From the NCBI GenBank assembly GCA_964470285.1, contig CAYYBZ010000138.1:1-6131 (forward strand): DNA of 6,131 bases, in the 5' to 3' direction. The position numbers and the translations under genes were made by a program. Under the pieces are notes generated by a model. It made no database searches. It saw nothing but the letters and a program-made list of their open reading frames with translations, and was not told the origin of the DNA. Origin of the DNA: CAYYBZ01 sp964470285 [NCBI: uncultured Oligoflexia bacterium] (GTDB taxonomy: Bacteria > Bdellovibrionota_G > CAYYBZ01). Within the stretch, counting starts at the first letter, position 1, and each line of letters opens with the position of its first letter. Shown piece after piece: positions 1 through 5,186 of this stretch.

Positions 1-89
1 GTTCGACTATTTGCTACGCTTACATGCAATCAATAGGTATGGTGAACGATCACACAGTCGACTGTTTCAGATACAAAGAATGTAGTTAA
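1..89 (+). CDS. tag: DNA-3-methyladenine glycosylase I, C-terminal end (partial)
   Basis: Bases 3-89 are open to a TAA stop and encode the last 28 residues of a protein that begins before the window. The peptide contains TICYAYMQSIGMVNDHTVDC. This closely matches, from memory, the C-terminus of E. coli Tag (TICYSFMQACGLVNDHVVGC), the base-excision repair enzyme that removes 3-methyladenine from alkylated DNA. In that family the His of NDH and the Cys four residues later are two ligands of a structural zinc, and both are present here. The protein ends soon after that Cys, as Tag proteins do. The gene runs towards the next gene, and the two stop codons overlap on the palindrome TTAA at 86-89. 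Only the tail is visible, so nothing can be said about the start, the catalytic residues or the promoter. Confidence 0.85.
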   Translation, partial: STICYAYMQSIGMVNDHTVDCFRYKECS

Positions 90-688
90 CCTTCAATACC
101 TTCAAGTATTTCTTCATAAAGAATCTGAAGCGTATCTATCTGATCTCTTTCCAACGCGTCAGATGAATCAAGCTCCATATCAATCAACCCGCCCTCTTTT
201 TTCTCATATTCAATATAGTAAATCTTTCTTTTTTGAATAGCCTGATCAGAGGATTTCTTTCTGGCTAACGAAAACCCGAGTACCATTTGCTTTTCTTCAA
301 AGCTTATTAGCATATCAGAAATAGTTATTACGTCTTTAATGTCATCTACCTCTCCCGGGATAATAGCGTATCTGTTAATCGTTCCATTATTAAGAAAATC
401 GGCAATATATCCGGTTGATTCAACTTTGCCTGAATCATCAAATGTATTAAATTTTAGTATTGTAAATTTCTGTGCAGCTATAACCGTTACTTCGCCAAAT
501 ACCTTTCTGAAAATATCAAGCCTTCCGTTGTCGGCTTTGCTGACTTTATCTGGATTTTTCATGGTAAGCTTTGAGAGTTCTTCTATCTTCTCTTTAGTTT
601 TTTCAATGTTTGAATAAAGCGGTCTGATAAAAAATAAAGAAAAAATCACAACAAAGAATAATGTAATAAGTCTCTTTGAAACATTCAT
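86..688 (-). CDS. Exported or membrane-anchored protein of unknown function
   Basis: This is a 200-residue protein that I do not recognise. Residues 5-26 form a basic-then-hydrophobic segment (KRLITLFFVVIFSLFFIRPL), either a Sec signal peptide or an N-terminal membrane anchor. The possible cleavage site after PLYS is not a good signal-peptidase match, so an anchor is at least as likely. A short charged, probably helical stretch follows (about 27-42, rich in Glu and Lys), then a mixed region of likely beta-strands and an acidic C-terminus. There is no cysteine after the N-terminus and no catalytic motif that I can identify. The ATG at 688 has a strong Shine-Dalgarno, AGGAGG at 694-699 with a 5-base spacer, which settles the start. 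It stands alone, convergent with tag and separated from dfx by about 430 bases of repeats. A role in the envelope is inferred only from the N-terminus. Confidence 0.8.
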   Translation of the reverse strand: MNVSKRLITLFFVVIFSLFFIRPLYSNIEKTKEKIEELSKLTMKNPDKVSKADNGRLDIFRKVFGEVTVIAAQKFTILKFNTFDDSGKVESTGYIADFLNNGTINRYAIIPGEVDDIKDVITISDMLISFEEKQMVLGFSLARKKSSDQAIQKRKIYYIEYEKKEGGLIDMELDSSDALERDQIDTLQILYEEILEGIEG

Positions 689-1029
689 TTAAGCCTCCTG
701 GAACACTTTTTCGAATACCTGATGATAAAATAAGCAAAATCCATGCCTGATTTTAAGCTAGATTTTATTTATATCCCACTGTTATTGTTGTCTTTTTTAA
801 ATTTGATGAGCTTTGCACTGCTTAAAACGCAAAAATAAGCAGAAAATCACCACTATATTGCAAAGAGTTTAGATAAGTTTTCGAAAAGGCATTCGAATAC
901 CTTTTCGATTTTTTCACTTCCCACAAAGGAAGGTTGAGATATTATTTATAAAAATCAGCATGTGCTTTTTCAGTAGCCTCGCGGGTTCCGGCGGATGAAA
1001 AAGCATTTCCTACGAAAGGAAGGTTGAGA
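689..1029. other. Gene-free intergenic region with repeats and a hairpin
   Basis: No reading frame here is long or protein-like enough to call a gene. The part next to 688 must hold the leader and promoter of the minus-strand gene 86-688. A TATAAA-like -10 on the minus strand at 768-773 is possible, but I see no convincing -35 for it. The 11-base word TTCGAATACCT occurs twice (710-720 and 892-902). Further right are a terminator-like hairpin (881-914) and the first copy of a 90-bp tandem repeat (from 925), which are listed separately. Confidence 0.6.
881..914 (+). terminator. Terminator-like hairpin, plus-strand orientation
   Basis: A perfect 9-bp stem, TCGAAAAGG at 881-889 with CCTTTTCGA at 900-908, closes a 10-base loop and is followed by TTTTTT at 909-914. 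This has the form of a factor-independent terminator for plus-strand transcription. It is odd because the nearest plus-strand gene upstream is tag, which ends at 89. Read on the minus strand, the hairpin has an A-run before it and no T-run after it. It may stop antisense transcription, or it may be a protein-binding palindrome, since the left arm is itself within TTTTCGAAAA and the loop contains ATTCGAAT. Confidence 0.4.
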
Positions 1030-1096
1030 TATTATTTATAAAAATCAGCATATGCTTTTTCAGTAGCCTCGCGGGTTCCGGCGGATGAAAAAGCAT
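925..1096. repeat. Two tandem copies of a 90-bp repeat unit
   Basis: The 82 bases at 925-1006 recur at 1015-1096 with a single difference (G at 962, A at 1052), giving a 90-base period. Weaker similarity runs about 10 bases further left of each copy (915-924 compared with 1004-1014). Each copy contains a long hairpin arm and a short GC-rich segment in an otherwise AT-rich region. Copy 2 continues into a complete right arm, while copy 1 loses its right arm after 1006. The near identity suggests a recent duplication or slippage. No spacers or further copies are present, so this is not a CRISPR array. Confidence 0.9.
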
Positions 1097-1120
1097 ATGC
1101 TGATTTTTATATAAATAGTA
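1030..1120 (-). terminator. Very long hairpin behind dfx, probable terminator
   Basis: Bases 1038-1062 and 1086-1110 are perfect 25-base inverted repeats around a 23-base loop (1063-1085) rich in G and C. After a 2-base bulge the pairing continues for 8 more pairs, one of them G-U (1030-1037 with 1113-1120). The structure begins two bases after the dfx stop codon. On the minus strand the arms start with AAAAATCAGC and end with GCTGATTTTT, so the T-run follows the inner stem as in an intrinsic terminator, and the symmetry would let it act in both directions. The loop can form a small extra stem (CGC with GCG). Its length and its duplication next door also fit a palindromic extragenic element that has taken on terminator duty. 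Confidence 0.75.
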
Positions 1121-1122
1121 TT

Positions 1123-1503
1123 TTAAGCTTCTTTCTCCCATAGTCCGTGAAGATTACAATACTCCCTTGCCAAAACCTTACCGCCTTTCGTTTTAAATGT
1201 GGCCCTGGGTTCCTGAGCGGGTTTTAAATACTGCCTGTAAACATTGTCACCTTCAATTATTTCAATCCACTCAATGTAATGCTTATCTTCCATCGGATGG
1301 GCAACGCTTCCTACGACTACATCATATCCGTCTGAAGTTTTGTTAAGAACCGGAACGTGCTTTTCAAGGGCCGCGTCAACTTTACCGGCCTCAAATCTTT
1401 TCATTTCCATTCCGCAGCATACAAGAGCACCCGCTCCGCCGTGCATGATTTCAACTATGTTTCCGCATTGCTCACATTTATATACTTCCAGTGGTACGGC
1501 CAT
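1123..1503 (-). CDS. dfx: Desulfoferrodoxin (2Fe superoxide reductase)
   Basis: This 126-residue protein has the length and layout of a two-iron desulfoferrodoxin, a cytoplasmic enzyme that reduces superoxide to hydrogen peroxide without releasing oxygen. The N-terminal desulforedoxin domain carries the Fe(Cys)4 ligands Cys10, Cys13, Cys29 and Cys30. The catalytic domain has the Fe(His)4Cys ligands His49, His69, His75, His119 and Cys116. Lys48 in the EKHVP motif is the family's conserved active-site lysine, and Glu47 is also present. No expected ligand is missing. The ATG at 1503 has AAGGAG at 1509-1514 with a 5-base spacer. It lies 88 bases downstream of the chloride transporter on the same strand, has a candidate promoter of its own in that gap, and is followed at once by a long hairpin. 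No rubredoxin, the usual electron donor, lies in the window. Confidence 0.97.
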   Translation of the reverse strand: MAVPLEVYKCEQCGNIVEIMHGGAGALVCCGMEMKRFEAGKVDAALEKHVPVLNKTSDGYDVVVGSVAHPMEDKHYIEWIEIIEGDNVYRQYLKPAQEPRATFKTKGGKVLAREYCNLHGLWEKEA

Positions 1504-1537
1504 AAACTCTCCTTCTCAATTTATTGATGGAATACAA

Positions 1538-1565
1538 TTAATAGCAGATAGTAAGAAATCTTCAA
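1538..1565 (-). promoter_or_regulatory. Candidate dfx promoter
   Basis: On the minus strand, TTGAAG (1560-1565) and TATTAA (1538-1543) are separated by 16 bases and lie in the gap between the chloride transporter and dfx. They would start transcription about 25-30 bases before the dfx start codon. Each box matches the sigma-70 consensus at about four of six positions. I see no clear operator around it. The call rests on sequence similarity and position only. Confidence 0.4.
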
Positions 1566-1591
1566 GATATTCAGGGTTCACAAAATACGAA

Positions 1592-3364
1592 TTAGCCTTC
1601 CTTCAACAGATTAATCTTGAAAAAATCACTTCTTGAGACAACACCTTTTATTTTTAACGTCTTAGGCTCGACAACGGGAATCATCTTTAAATTGGTTTCG
1701 GAAAGTTTATTGCATGCCGCCTTTATTAAGGAATTCTCATAAACATATTCTTTTCTAAGAGCCTTCAAATCTTTTACTTGAACTTCTTCCCCGAGTTTAC
1801 TGAGGGCTTTTTCAATTTCCCTGAACGTTACTATACCGTGGAATCCGTTATTCTCGTCAATCACGCAGAAACGATGATAATTTGATTTAACGGCTTTTTC
1901 ATATGCGTCTTTAAGGTTTAAATAACCGTATATAGTTGTAACATGAGTTGTCATAATTTCTTCTACCCGATGTGTGTACATGAGATCAACTTCCATATCC
2001 AGATCAATGGCGAGTCCCTTTCTTCTTATTTTTCTAGTATATATTGAGTCTTTCATTAAGGTATGTGAAAGAGCGTCACTGATTACGCATGTAAACATCA
2101 ACGGGATTATTATGTGATAATCCAGAGTCATTTCAAACAGTATGATAATAGAAGTCAATGTTGCCCTGCTCCCTCCCGAAAACATTGCCGCCATTCCTAC
2201 CAGAGCATAAGCTCCGGGACTTGCCGTAATGTAAGGGAAAAGAGCGTTGACTAAATAGCCGTAGGCACCTCCAAGAGCAGCACCCATAAAAAGTGAAGGT
2301 GAAAAAATTCCCCCTGATCCACCGCTGCTTAATGTGACAACCACGGCGAAAAGTTTAATGACTATCAAAACCAGAAGAACCTGAATTTCAACATTTCCCT
2401 TAAGCATTTCACTTACTGTTTCATAGCCCACACCGAATATCTGAGGATAAAAATAACCTGTTAAGCCGATAGCCAAACCGCCGCAAACAGGCATCATAAA
2501 TTGAGCCTTCCTGAATATTTTAGAAATGAAATCTTCGGCAAAATAAATAAGATTTGTAAATGATACCGCGTAAAGACCGCATAAAAGCCCTAAACCCAGA
2601 TAGAATAAAAGCTCCCATTCACTCACCATCGAATAAGAAGGTACGGTAAAAGAAGCGATATTTCCCCAGAAAGATCTTGAAACCGTAGTCGCTATAACCG
2701 ATGAAGTAACGAGCGGGATAAAAGATCTAAGCTTAAATTCAAAGACAACCAATTCGAGAGAGAAAACAACAGCGGCAATTGGTGTATTAAAGGTTGCGGC
2801 AATTCCGGCCGTTGTTCCGCAGGCCAAAAGAATTCTAAGTGTATCCTTATCTACTTTAAAAATTTGCCCTATAGCAGAACCGAAAGCGGCACCCATCTGT
2901 GCGATCGGTCCTTCTCTTCCGACCGAACCGCCGGCTCCGATTGTTAAAGCACTTGCCAATGCTTTAAGAAAAACCAGGCGTTTTCTGATTTTACCGCCCT
3001 TAAAAAGATTGGCCTCCATAATTTCCGGTACACCGTGTCCCCTGGCTTCAGATGCCAGATATCTAATGATGAGAAAGGAATGAAAAAGACCGATTACGGG
3101 AATAAATATAACGAGGAATCCCCATTCATGATGAAGCGCAGATGATTCTTCCAGGGAGAATTTCTTTAACATGAAGGCATTACCGATAAAATTTATAAGA
3201 TATCTGAACCCTATAGAAGCATAAGCACCTCCAAAACCGATAAATACGCTTAAAATTAGCATGATAATATGCCTTTTCCATTCTCTTTGCTGGCTCAACT
3301 GCGAGAACCCGACATGAATATCTAAAAGGCTTCTGCGTTTTATATTTCTTCTCTCTTCAGACAT
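1592..3364 (-). CDS. ClC-family chloride transporter with tandem CBS domains
   Basis: This 590-residue inner-membrane protein belongs to the ClC (EriC/ClcA) family, which moves chloride as a channel or in exchange for protons. Counting from the ATG at 3364, the anion-path motifs appear in order: GHGVP (109-113), GREGP (149-153) with the gating glutamate Glu151, GGIFSP (351-356), and Tyr416 in DYHIIIP, equivalent to the central pore tyrosine of E. coli ClC. The position matching the internal proton glutamate of E. coli ClC (Glu203) is Leu205, in FSLEL. Two CBS domains follow at about 466-521 and 530-585; such pairs often bind adenine nucleotides and control gating. Neither the ATG nor an in-frame TTG 15 bases upstream has a Shine-Dalgarno. 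I prefer the ATG because the TTG lies almost at the predicted transcription start. It lies between the truncated efflux gene and dfx on the same strand. Confidence 0.93.
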   Translation of the reverse strand: MSEERRNIKRRSLLDIHVGFSQLSQQREWKRHIIMLILSVFIGFGGAYASIGFRYLINFIGNAFMLKKFSLEESSALHHEWGFLVIFIPVIGLFHSFLIIRYLASEARGHGVPEIMEANLFKGGKIRKRLVFLKALASALTIGAGGSVGREGPIAQMGAAFGSAIGQIFKVDKDTLRILLACGTTAGIAATFNTPIAAVVFSLELVVFEFKLRSFIPLVTSSVIATTVSRSFWGNIASFTVPSYSMVSEWELLFYLGLGLLCGLYAVSFTNLIYFAEDFISKIFRKAQFMMPVCGGLAIGLTGYFYPQIFGVGYETVSEMLKGNVEIQVLLVLIVIKLFAVVVTLSSGGSGGIFSPSLFMGAALGGAYGYLVNALFPYITASPGAYALVGMAAMFSGGSRATLTSIIILFEMTLDYHIIIPLMFTCVISDALSHTLMKDSIYTRKIRRKGLAIDLDMEVDLMYTHRVEEIMTTHVTTIYGYLNLKDAYEKAVKSNYHRFCVIDENNGFHGIVTFREIEKALSKLGEEVQVKDLKALRKEYVYENSLIKAACNKLSETNLKMIPVVEPKTLKIKGVVSRSDFFKINLLKEG

Positions 3365-3390
3365 ACATACAGATATCAAGGTAAAGGCGT

Positions 3391-3420
3391 ATTATAACCC
3401 CGGCAAATTAAAAATGAAGA
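3391..3420 (-). promoter_or_regulatory. Candidate promoter of the chloride transporter
   Basis: A perfect -10 box, TATAAT, lies on the minus strand at 3391-3396. The best -35 candidate, TCTTCA at 3415-3420 with an 18-base spacer, is poor. Transcription would start near 3384, giving a leader of only about 20 bases before the ATG at 3364. The promoter overlaps the last bases of the truncated efflux gene's downstream flank, with the -35 abutting its stop codon. Confidence 0.35.
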
Positions 3421-3421
3421 A

Positions 3422-4255
3422 TTATAATCCTACCGTAATATCCGGTACGCGCTCTTTCCTGGCTGCCTTAAGTTCGTACTCGTAGCTTTTCTTACTATGG
3501 AAAAGCATCTTTTCCCGAGGAAGAGCTTCAAGCTTTTGTAAGGAAATACTAACTTTAGATAACCAATTCCAGGGAATCGATGAATGATCAAGAGAAATAT
3601 TTTTCCCCGGTTCATCCAGAGCAAGAGCAAGTGATTTCCACAATCCTTCTATCTCTATAGCTTTTTTCAAGACTTTAGATTCAATTTCGCTTTTCCTAAC
3701 CTGAAGATCAAGCAATGCTTCCTGTGTCGTTTTCCCTGTTGAATACTTTTTTGAAGTAACCTTAATAATCTGATCCAGCCATGCGACATTCTCGTTTAAA
3801 ATACTCTGCTCAGTTCCTGTGCGATACAGGCTTATAAGGTTTAACCAGATGTTTTTTTTAAGCTCCCTTAACTTTGAGGCCTTTTGCTGATTCATAATCA
3901 TGGATTTTTCTTTAAAGGCATCTTTCATGTTTCCATATTTCCCGGTAAGGGGAATTTGCTGGCTGACCGTTAAAGCTATTCCGGTCATGGGAGTTTTTCC
4001 GAAAGTCAGACTGTTTAAAGGAAAATTAATCGCATCAATTCTTAAAACAGGGTCCTCCCAAGAGGATTTAAAAACCGATAATTCTTCAAGTGATTTTGAT
4101 TTTGATTTAAGGGAGCGGATTTCTGAGTGATTTTCAAGCTTCTTCATCATTGAATCAAACGTATATATCTCCTGGGCTGATATGGATTTGAGAAAGAATA
4201 AAAAAGATGAAATAAGAATAATTGATTTTAAGAGGATGCCGATTTTTTTTTGCAT
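3422..4255 (-). pseudogene. Truncated CusC/CzcC-like outer-membrane efflux channel
   Basis: The 277 residues match the first part of a TolC-family outer-membrane factor, the channel that partners RND pumps in metal export. Residues 1-27 are a signal peptide ending in SAQ. Then come a helical segment (about 35-60), the first beta-barrel part around WEDPVLRIDAINFP and PMTGIALTVSQQIPLTGK (about 66-107), and long amphipathic helices to about 265. It stops at RVPDITVGL, where the second barrel repeat normally begins (typically PDxxxGxxY); the family usually runs to about 420-450 residues. Other frames past the stop show no continuation, so this is a real loss of the C-terminus, not a simple frameshift. 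The gene keeps a good Shine-Dalgarno (AGGAG, 4262-4266) and starts 31 bases after csoR. Metal efflux is inferred from family resemblance and the CsoR neighbour. The product is unlikely to form a working channel. Confidence 0.85.
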
Positions 4256-4286
4256 GTATCTCTCCTAAAAAAGTGATTTTATTAAT

Positions 4287-4574
4287 TTATGAAGTCTTCT
4301 TGAAAAGGCTTAAAAGTTCGGTTATTTTCTCCTGAGCATCATTTTCGTTTTTGGACCTGAAAGCATTTTTGACACAATGACCTAGATGTCTTTCAAGAAT
4401 AGATGCTTCCAAAGATCTTATAGCCGCACCTATTGCCTTGATTTGTGTCAGTATATCTACACAGTATCTGTTTTCTTCAATCATTCGCCCTATTCCGTCA
4501 AGTTGCCCTTTTATTCTTTGAATTCTGTTGATCTGTGAAGAATGATCCGGAAATTTCTTTTTTCCAGCCCTCAT
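4287..4574 (-). CDS. csoR: CsoR-family copper-sensing repressor
   Basis: This 95-residue all-helical protein is a CsoR/RcnR-family repressor, which binds DNA when metal-free and lets go when it binds Cu(I). Aligned by eye with Mycobacterium tuberculosis CsoR, the copper ligands are Cys38 (in YCVDILTQI), His63 and Cys67 (in RHLGHC). The second-shell residues Tyr37 and Glu86 are also present. This x-Cys-His-Cys pattern argues for copper over nickel/cobalt (RcnR) or formaldehyde (FrmR) sensing. Basic residues in the first helix (INRIQRIKGQL) are the expected DNA contacts. The ATG at 4574 has AAAGGA upstream with a 7-base spacer. It is the first gene of a minus-strand run, its promoter holds a matching operator, and it should repress itself and the efflux gene behind it. 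Confidence 0.93.
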   Translation of the reverse strand: MRAGKKKFPDHSSQINRIQRIKGQLDGIGRMIEENRYCVDILTQIKAIGAAIRSLEASILERHLGHCVKNAFRSKNENDAQEKITELLSLFKKTS

Positions 4575-4615
4575 TTATATTTCCTTTCTTTTTAAAGTGA
4601 TCATCATATTTTTAT

Positions 4616-4643
4616 GCTATACCCCCTGGGGGTATTACGTCAA
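4616..4643 (-). promoter_or_regulatory. csoR promoter
   Basis: On the minus strand, TTGACG (4638-4643, five of six consensus bases) and TATAGC (4616-4621, four of six) are separated by 16 bases. Transcription would start near 4609, leaving a leader of about 35 bases before the csoR ATG. The CsoR-type palindrome fills the spacer and overlaps the -10, so a bound repressor would exclude RNA polymerase. Confidence 0.65.
4619..4635. promoter_or_regulatory. CsoR-type operator
   Basis: ATACCCCCTGGGGGTAT is a perfect 17-bp palindrome of 8-base arms around a central T. A G/C-tract core flanked by TA ends is characteristic of operators of the CsoR/RcnR family, which read DNA shape as well as sequence. 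It stands out sharply in AT-rich DNA, and a csoR gene begins 44 bases away. No second copy is visible elsewhere in the window. Confidence 0.85.
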
Positions 4644-4788
4644 GTCCGACAAGGTTAACAACGAAATTTTATGTACATTTAGTATTTTATTTACGGGCAC
4701 TTACAGGGATGTAAGTAAATTCAAATTCCCGTGCATTAATACACAGATTTAATGAAAAGACTGCAATATTAAATTAATTCTGCATATT
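4644..4788. other. Divergent intergenic region with a small stem-loop
   Basis: Between the csoR promoter and the predicted plus-strand promoter there is no coding frame worth calling. A two-part stem-loop is visible at 4693-4732: inner stem ACTTAC (4699-4704) with GTAAGT (4711-4716) around a 6-base loop, and outer stem ACGGG (4693-4697) with CCCGT (4728-4732). It lies upstream of the best promoter for the plus-strand genes, so a binding site is as likely as an RNA structure. Confidence 0.35.
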
Positions 4789-4826
4789 TTGACTTTTTGA
4801 CATAAAGAAGTTATTAAATTTTAAAT
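4789..4826 (+). promoter_or_regulatory. Candidate promoter of the lipoprotein operon
   Basis: Two overlapping sigma-70-like arrangements occur: TTGACT (4789-4794), 17 bases, TATTAA (4812-4817); and the perfect -35 TTGACA (4797-4802), 18 bases, TTAAAT (4821-4826). Either would start transcription close to or after 4825, which rules against the in-frame ATG at 4825 and supports the ATG at 4852. Confidence 0.55.
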
Positions 4827-4839
4827 GAATTTTAACTTC

Positions 4840-4845
4840 AGGGGA
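4840..4845 (+). promoter_or_regulatory. Ribosome binding site deciding the lipoprotein start
   Basis: AGGGGA lies 6 bases before the ATG at 4852. The earlier in-frame ATG at 4825 has only an AT-rich sequence before it. Starting at 4852 also gives a textbook signal peptide beginning MRIKLL. Confidence 0.7.
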
Positions 4846-4851
4846 CGGATT

Positions 4852-5172
4852 ATGAGAATTAAATTACTTATTGTTACACTAATTATCTCTACATCATTTA
4901 TATTAACTCAATGTGGAGTTCTATTCGATCTGAACCTTACGGCAGACGTTACATCAGGACCTGCTCCCCTGACAGTTAAGTTTACTGCAGACACTGAAGG
5001 TTATGTCGGTATAATCGAATATTACTGGGACTTCGACGACGGTGAAATCTCTTTGGAAAAAAATCCAACACATATATTTACCGAACCGGGAATACATTCA
5101 GTTACATGTGAGGCATCAACCGACGATTCCGACAAATCATCATCAATAGAGATTGAAGTAACAGAACCTTAA
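4852..5172 (+). CDS. PKD-domain lipoprotein
   Basis: The 106-residue product starts with a lipoprotein-like signal peptide (MRIKLLIVTLIISTSFILTQ) ending at Cys21. The lipobox LTQC has Gln at -1, where Gly, Ala or Ser is usual, so lipidation is likely but not certain. The rest, about residues 28-105, is a single PKD (polycystic kidney disease) immunoglobulin-like domain. It has GPAPLTVKFTA, the core WDFDDG (59-64; usually WDFGDG) and PTHIFTEPGIHSVT (72-85). PKD domains are extracellular beta-sandwiches used as spacers or for binding proteins or sugars. With nothing else attached, this is probably a small surface or periplasmic binding or scaffold protein. It is the first of three genes for exported proteins on this strand, 14 bases ahead of the next. 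Confidence 0.88.
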   Translation: MRIKLLIVTLIISTSFILTQCGVLFDLNLTADVTSGPAPLTVKFTADTEGYVGIIEYYWDFDDGEISLEKNPTHIFTEPGIHSVTCEASTDDSDKSSSIEIEVTEP

Positions 5173-5186
5173 TAAAGAAAGAAAAA

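Noticed and set aside
54-65. Perfect 12-bp palindrome ACAGTCGACTGT
   Set aside because: It lies inside the tag coding sequence, and one or two such palindromes are expected by chance in a window this size.
685-744. A 19-codon minus-strand frame (MDFAYFIIRYSKKC...) whose TGA overlaps the ATG of the 86-688 gene, like a leader peptide
   Set aside because: It has no good ribosome binding site and no attenuator-like codon run, and a frame this short is expected by chance.
925-1096. CRISPR array
   Set aside because: There are only two copies with 8 bases between them, the units are 82 bases long and there are no cas genes; this is a tandem duplication.
925-1120. Retron msr/msd or tRNA-like element, prompted by the long hairpin and the GGGTTCC in the loop
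   Set aside because: No reverse transcriptase is nearby, and the loop cannot be built into a cloverleaf.
3365-3421. Frameshifted continuation of the truncated efflux gene
   Set aside because: The bases after the stop give no TolC-like sequence in either other frame and run straight into the chloride transporter promoter region.
3900-4130. Plus-strand reading frames opposite the minus-strand genes, such as this one and those at 339-617 and 1340-1636
   Set aside because: They are antisense to well-supported genes, show no protein-like motifs and lack ribosome binding sites.
4825-4851. Longer start for the PKD lipoprotein at the ATG at 4825
   Set aside because: It has no Shine-Dalgarno, overlaps the predicted -10, and puts nine extra residues before a good signal peptide.
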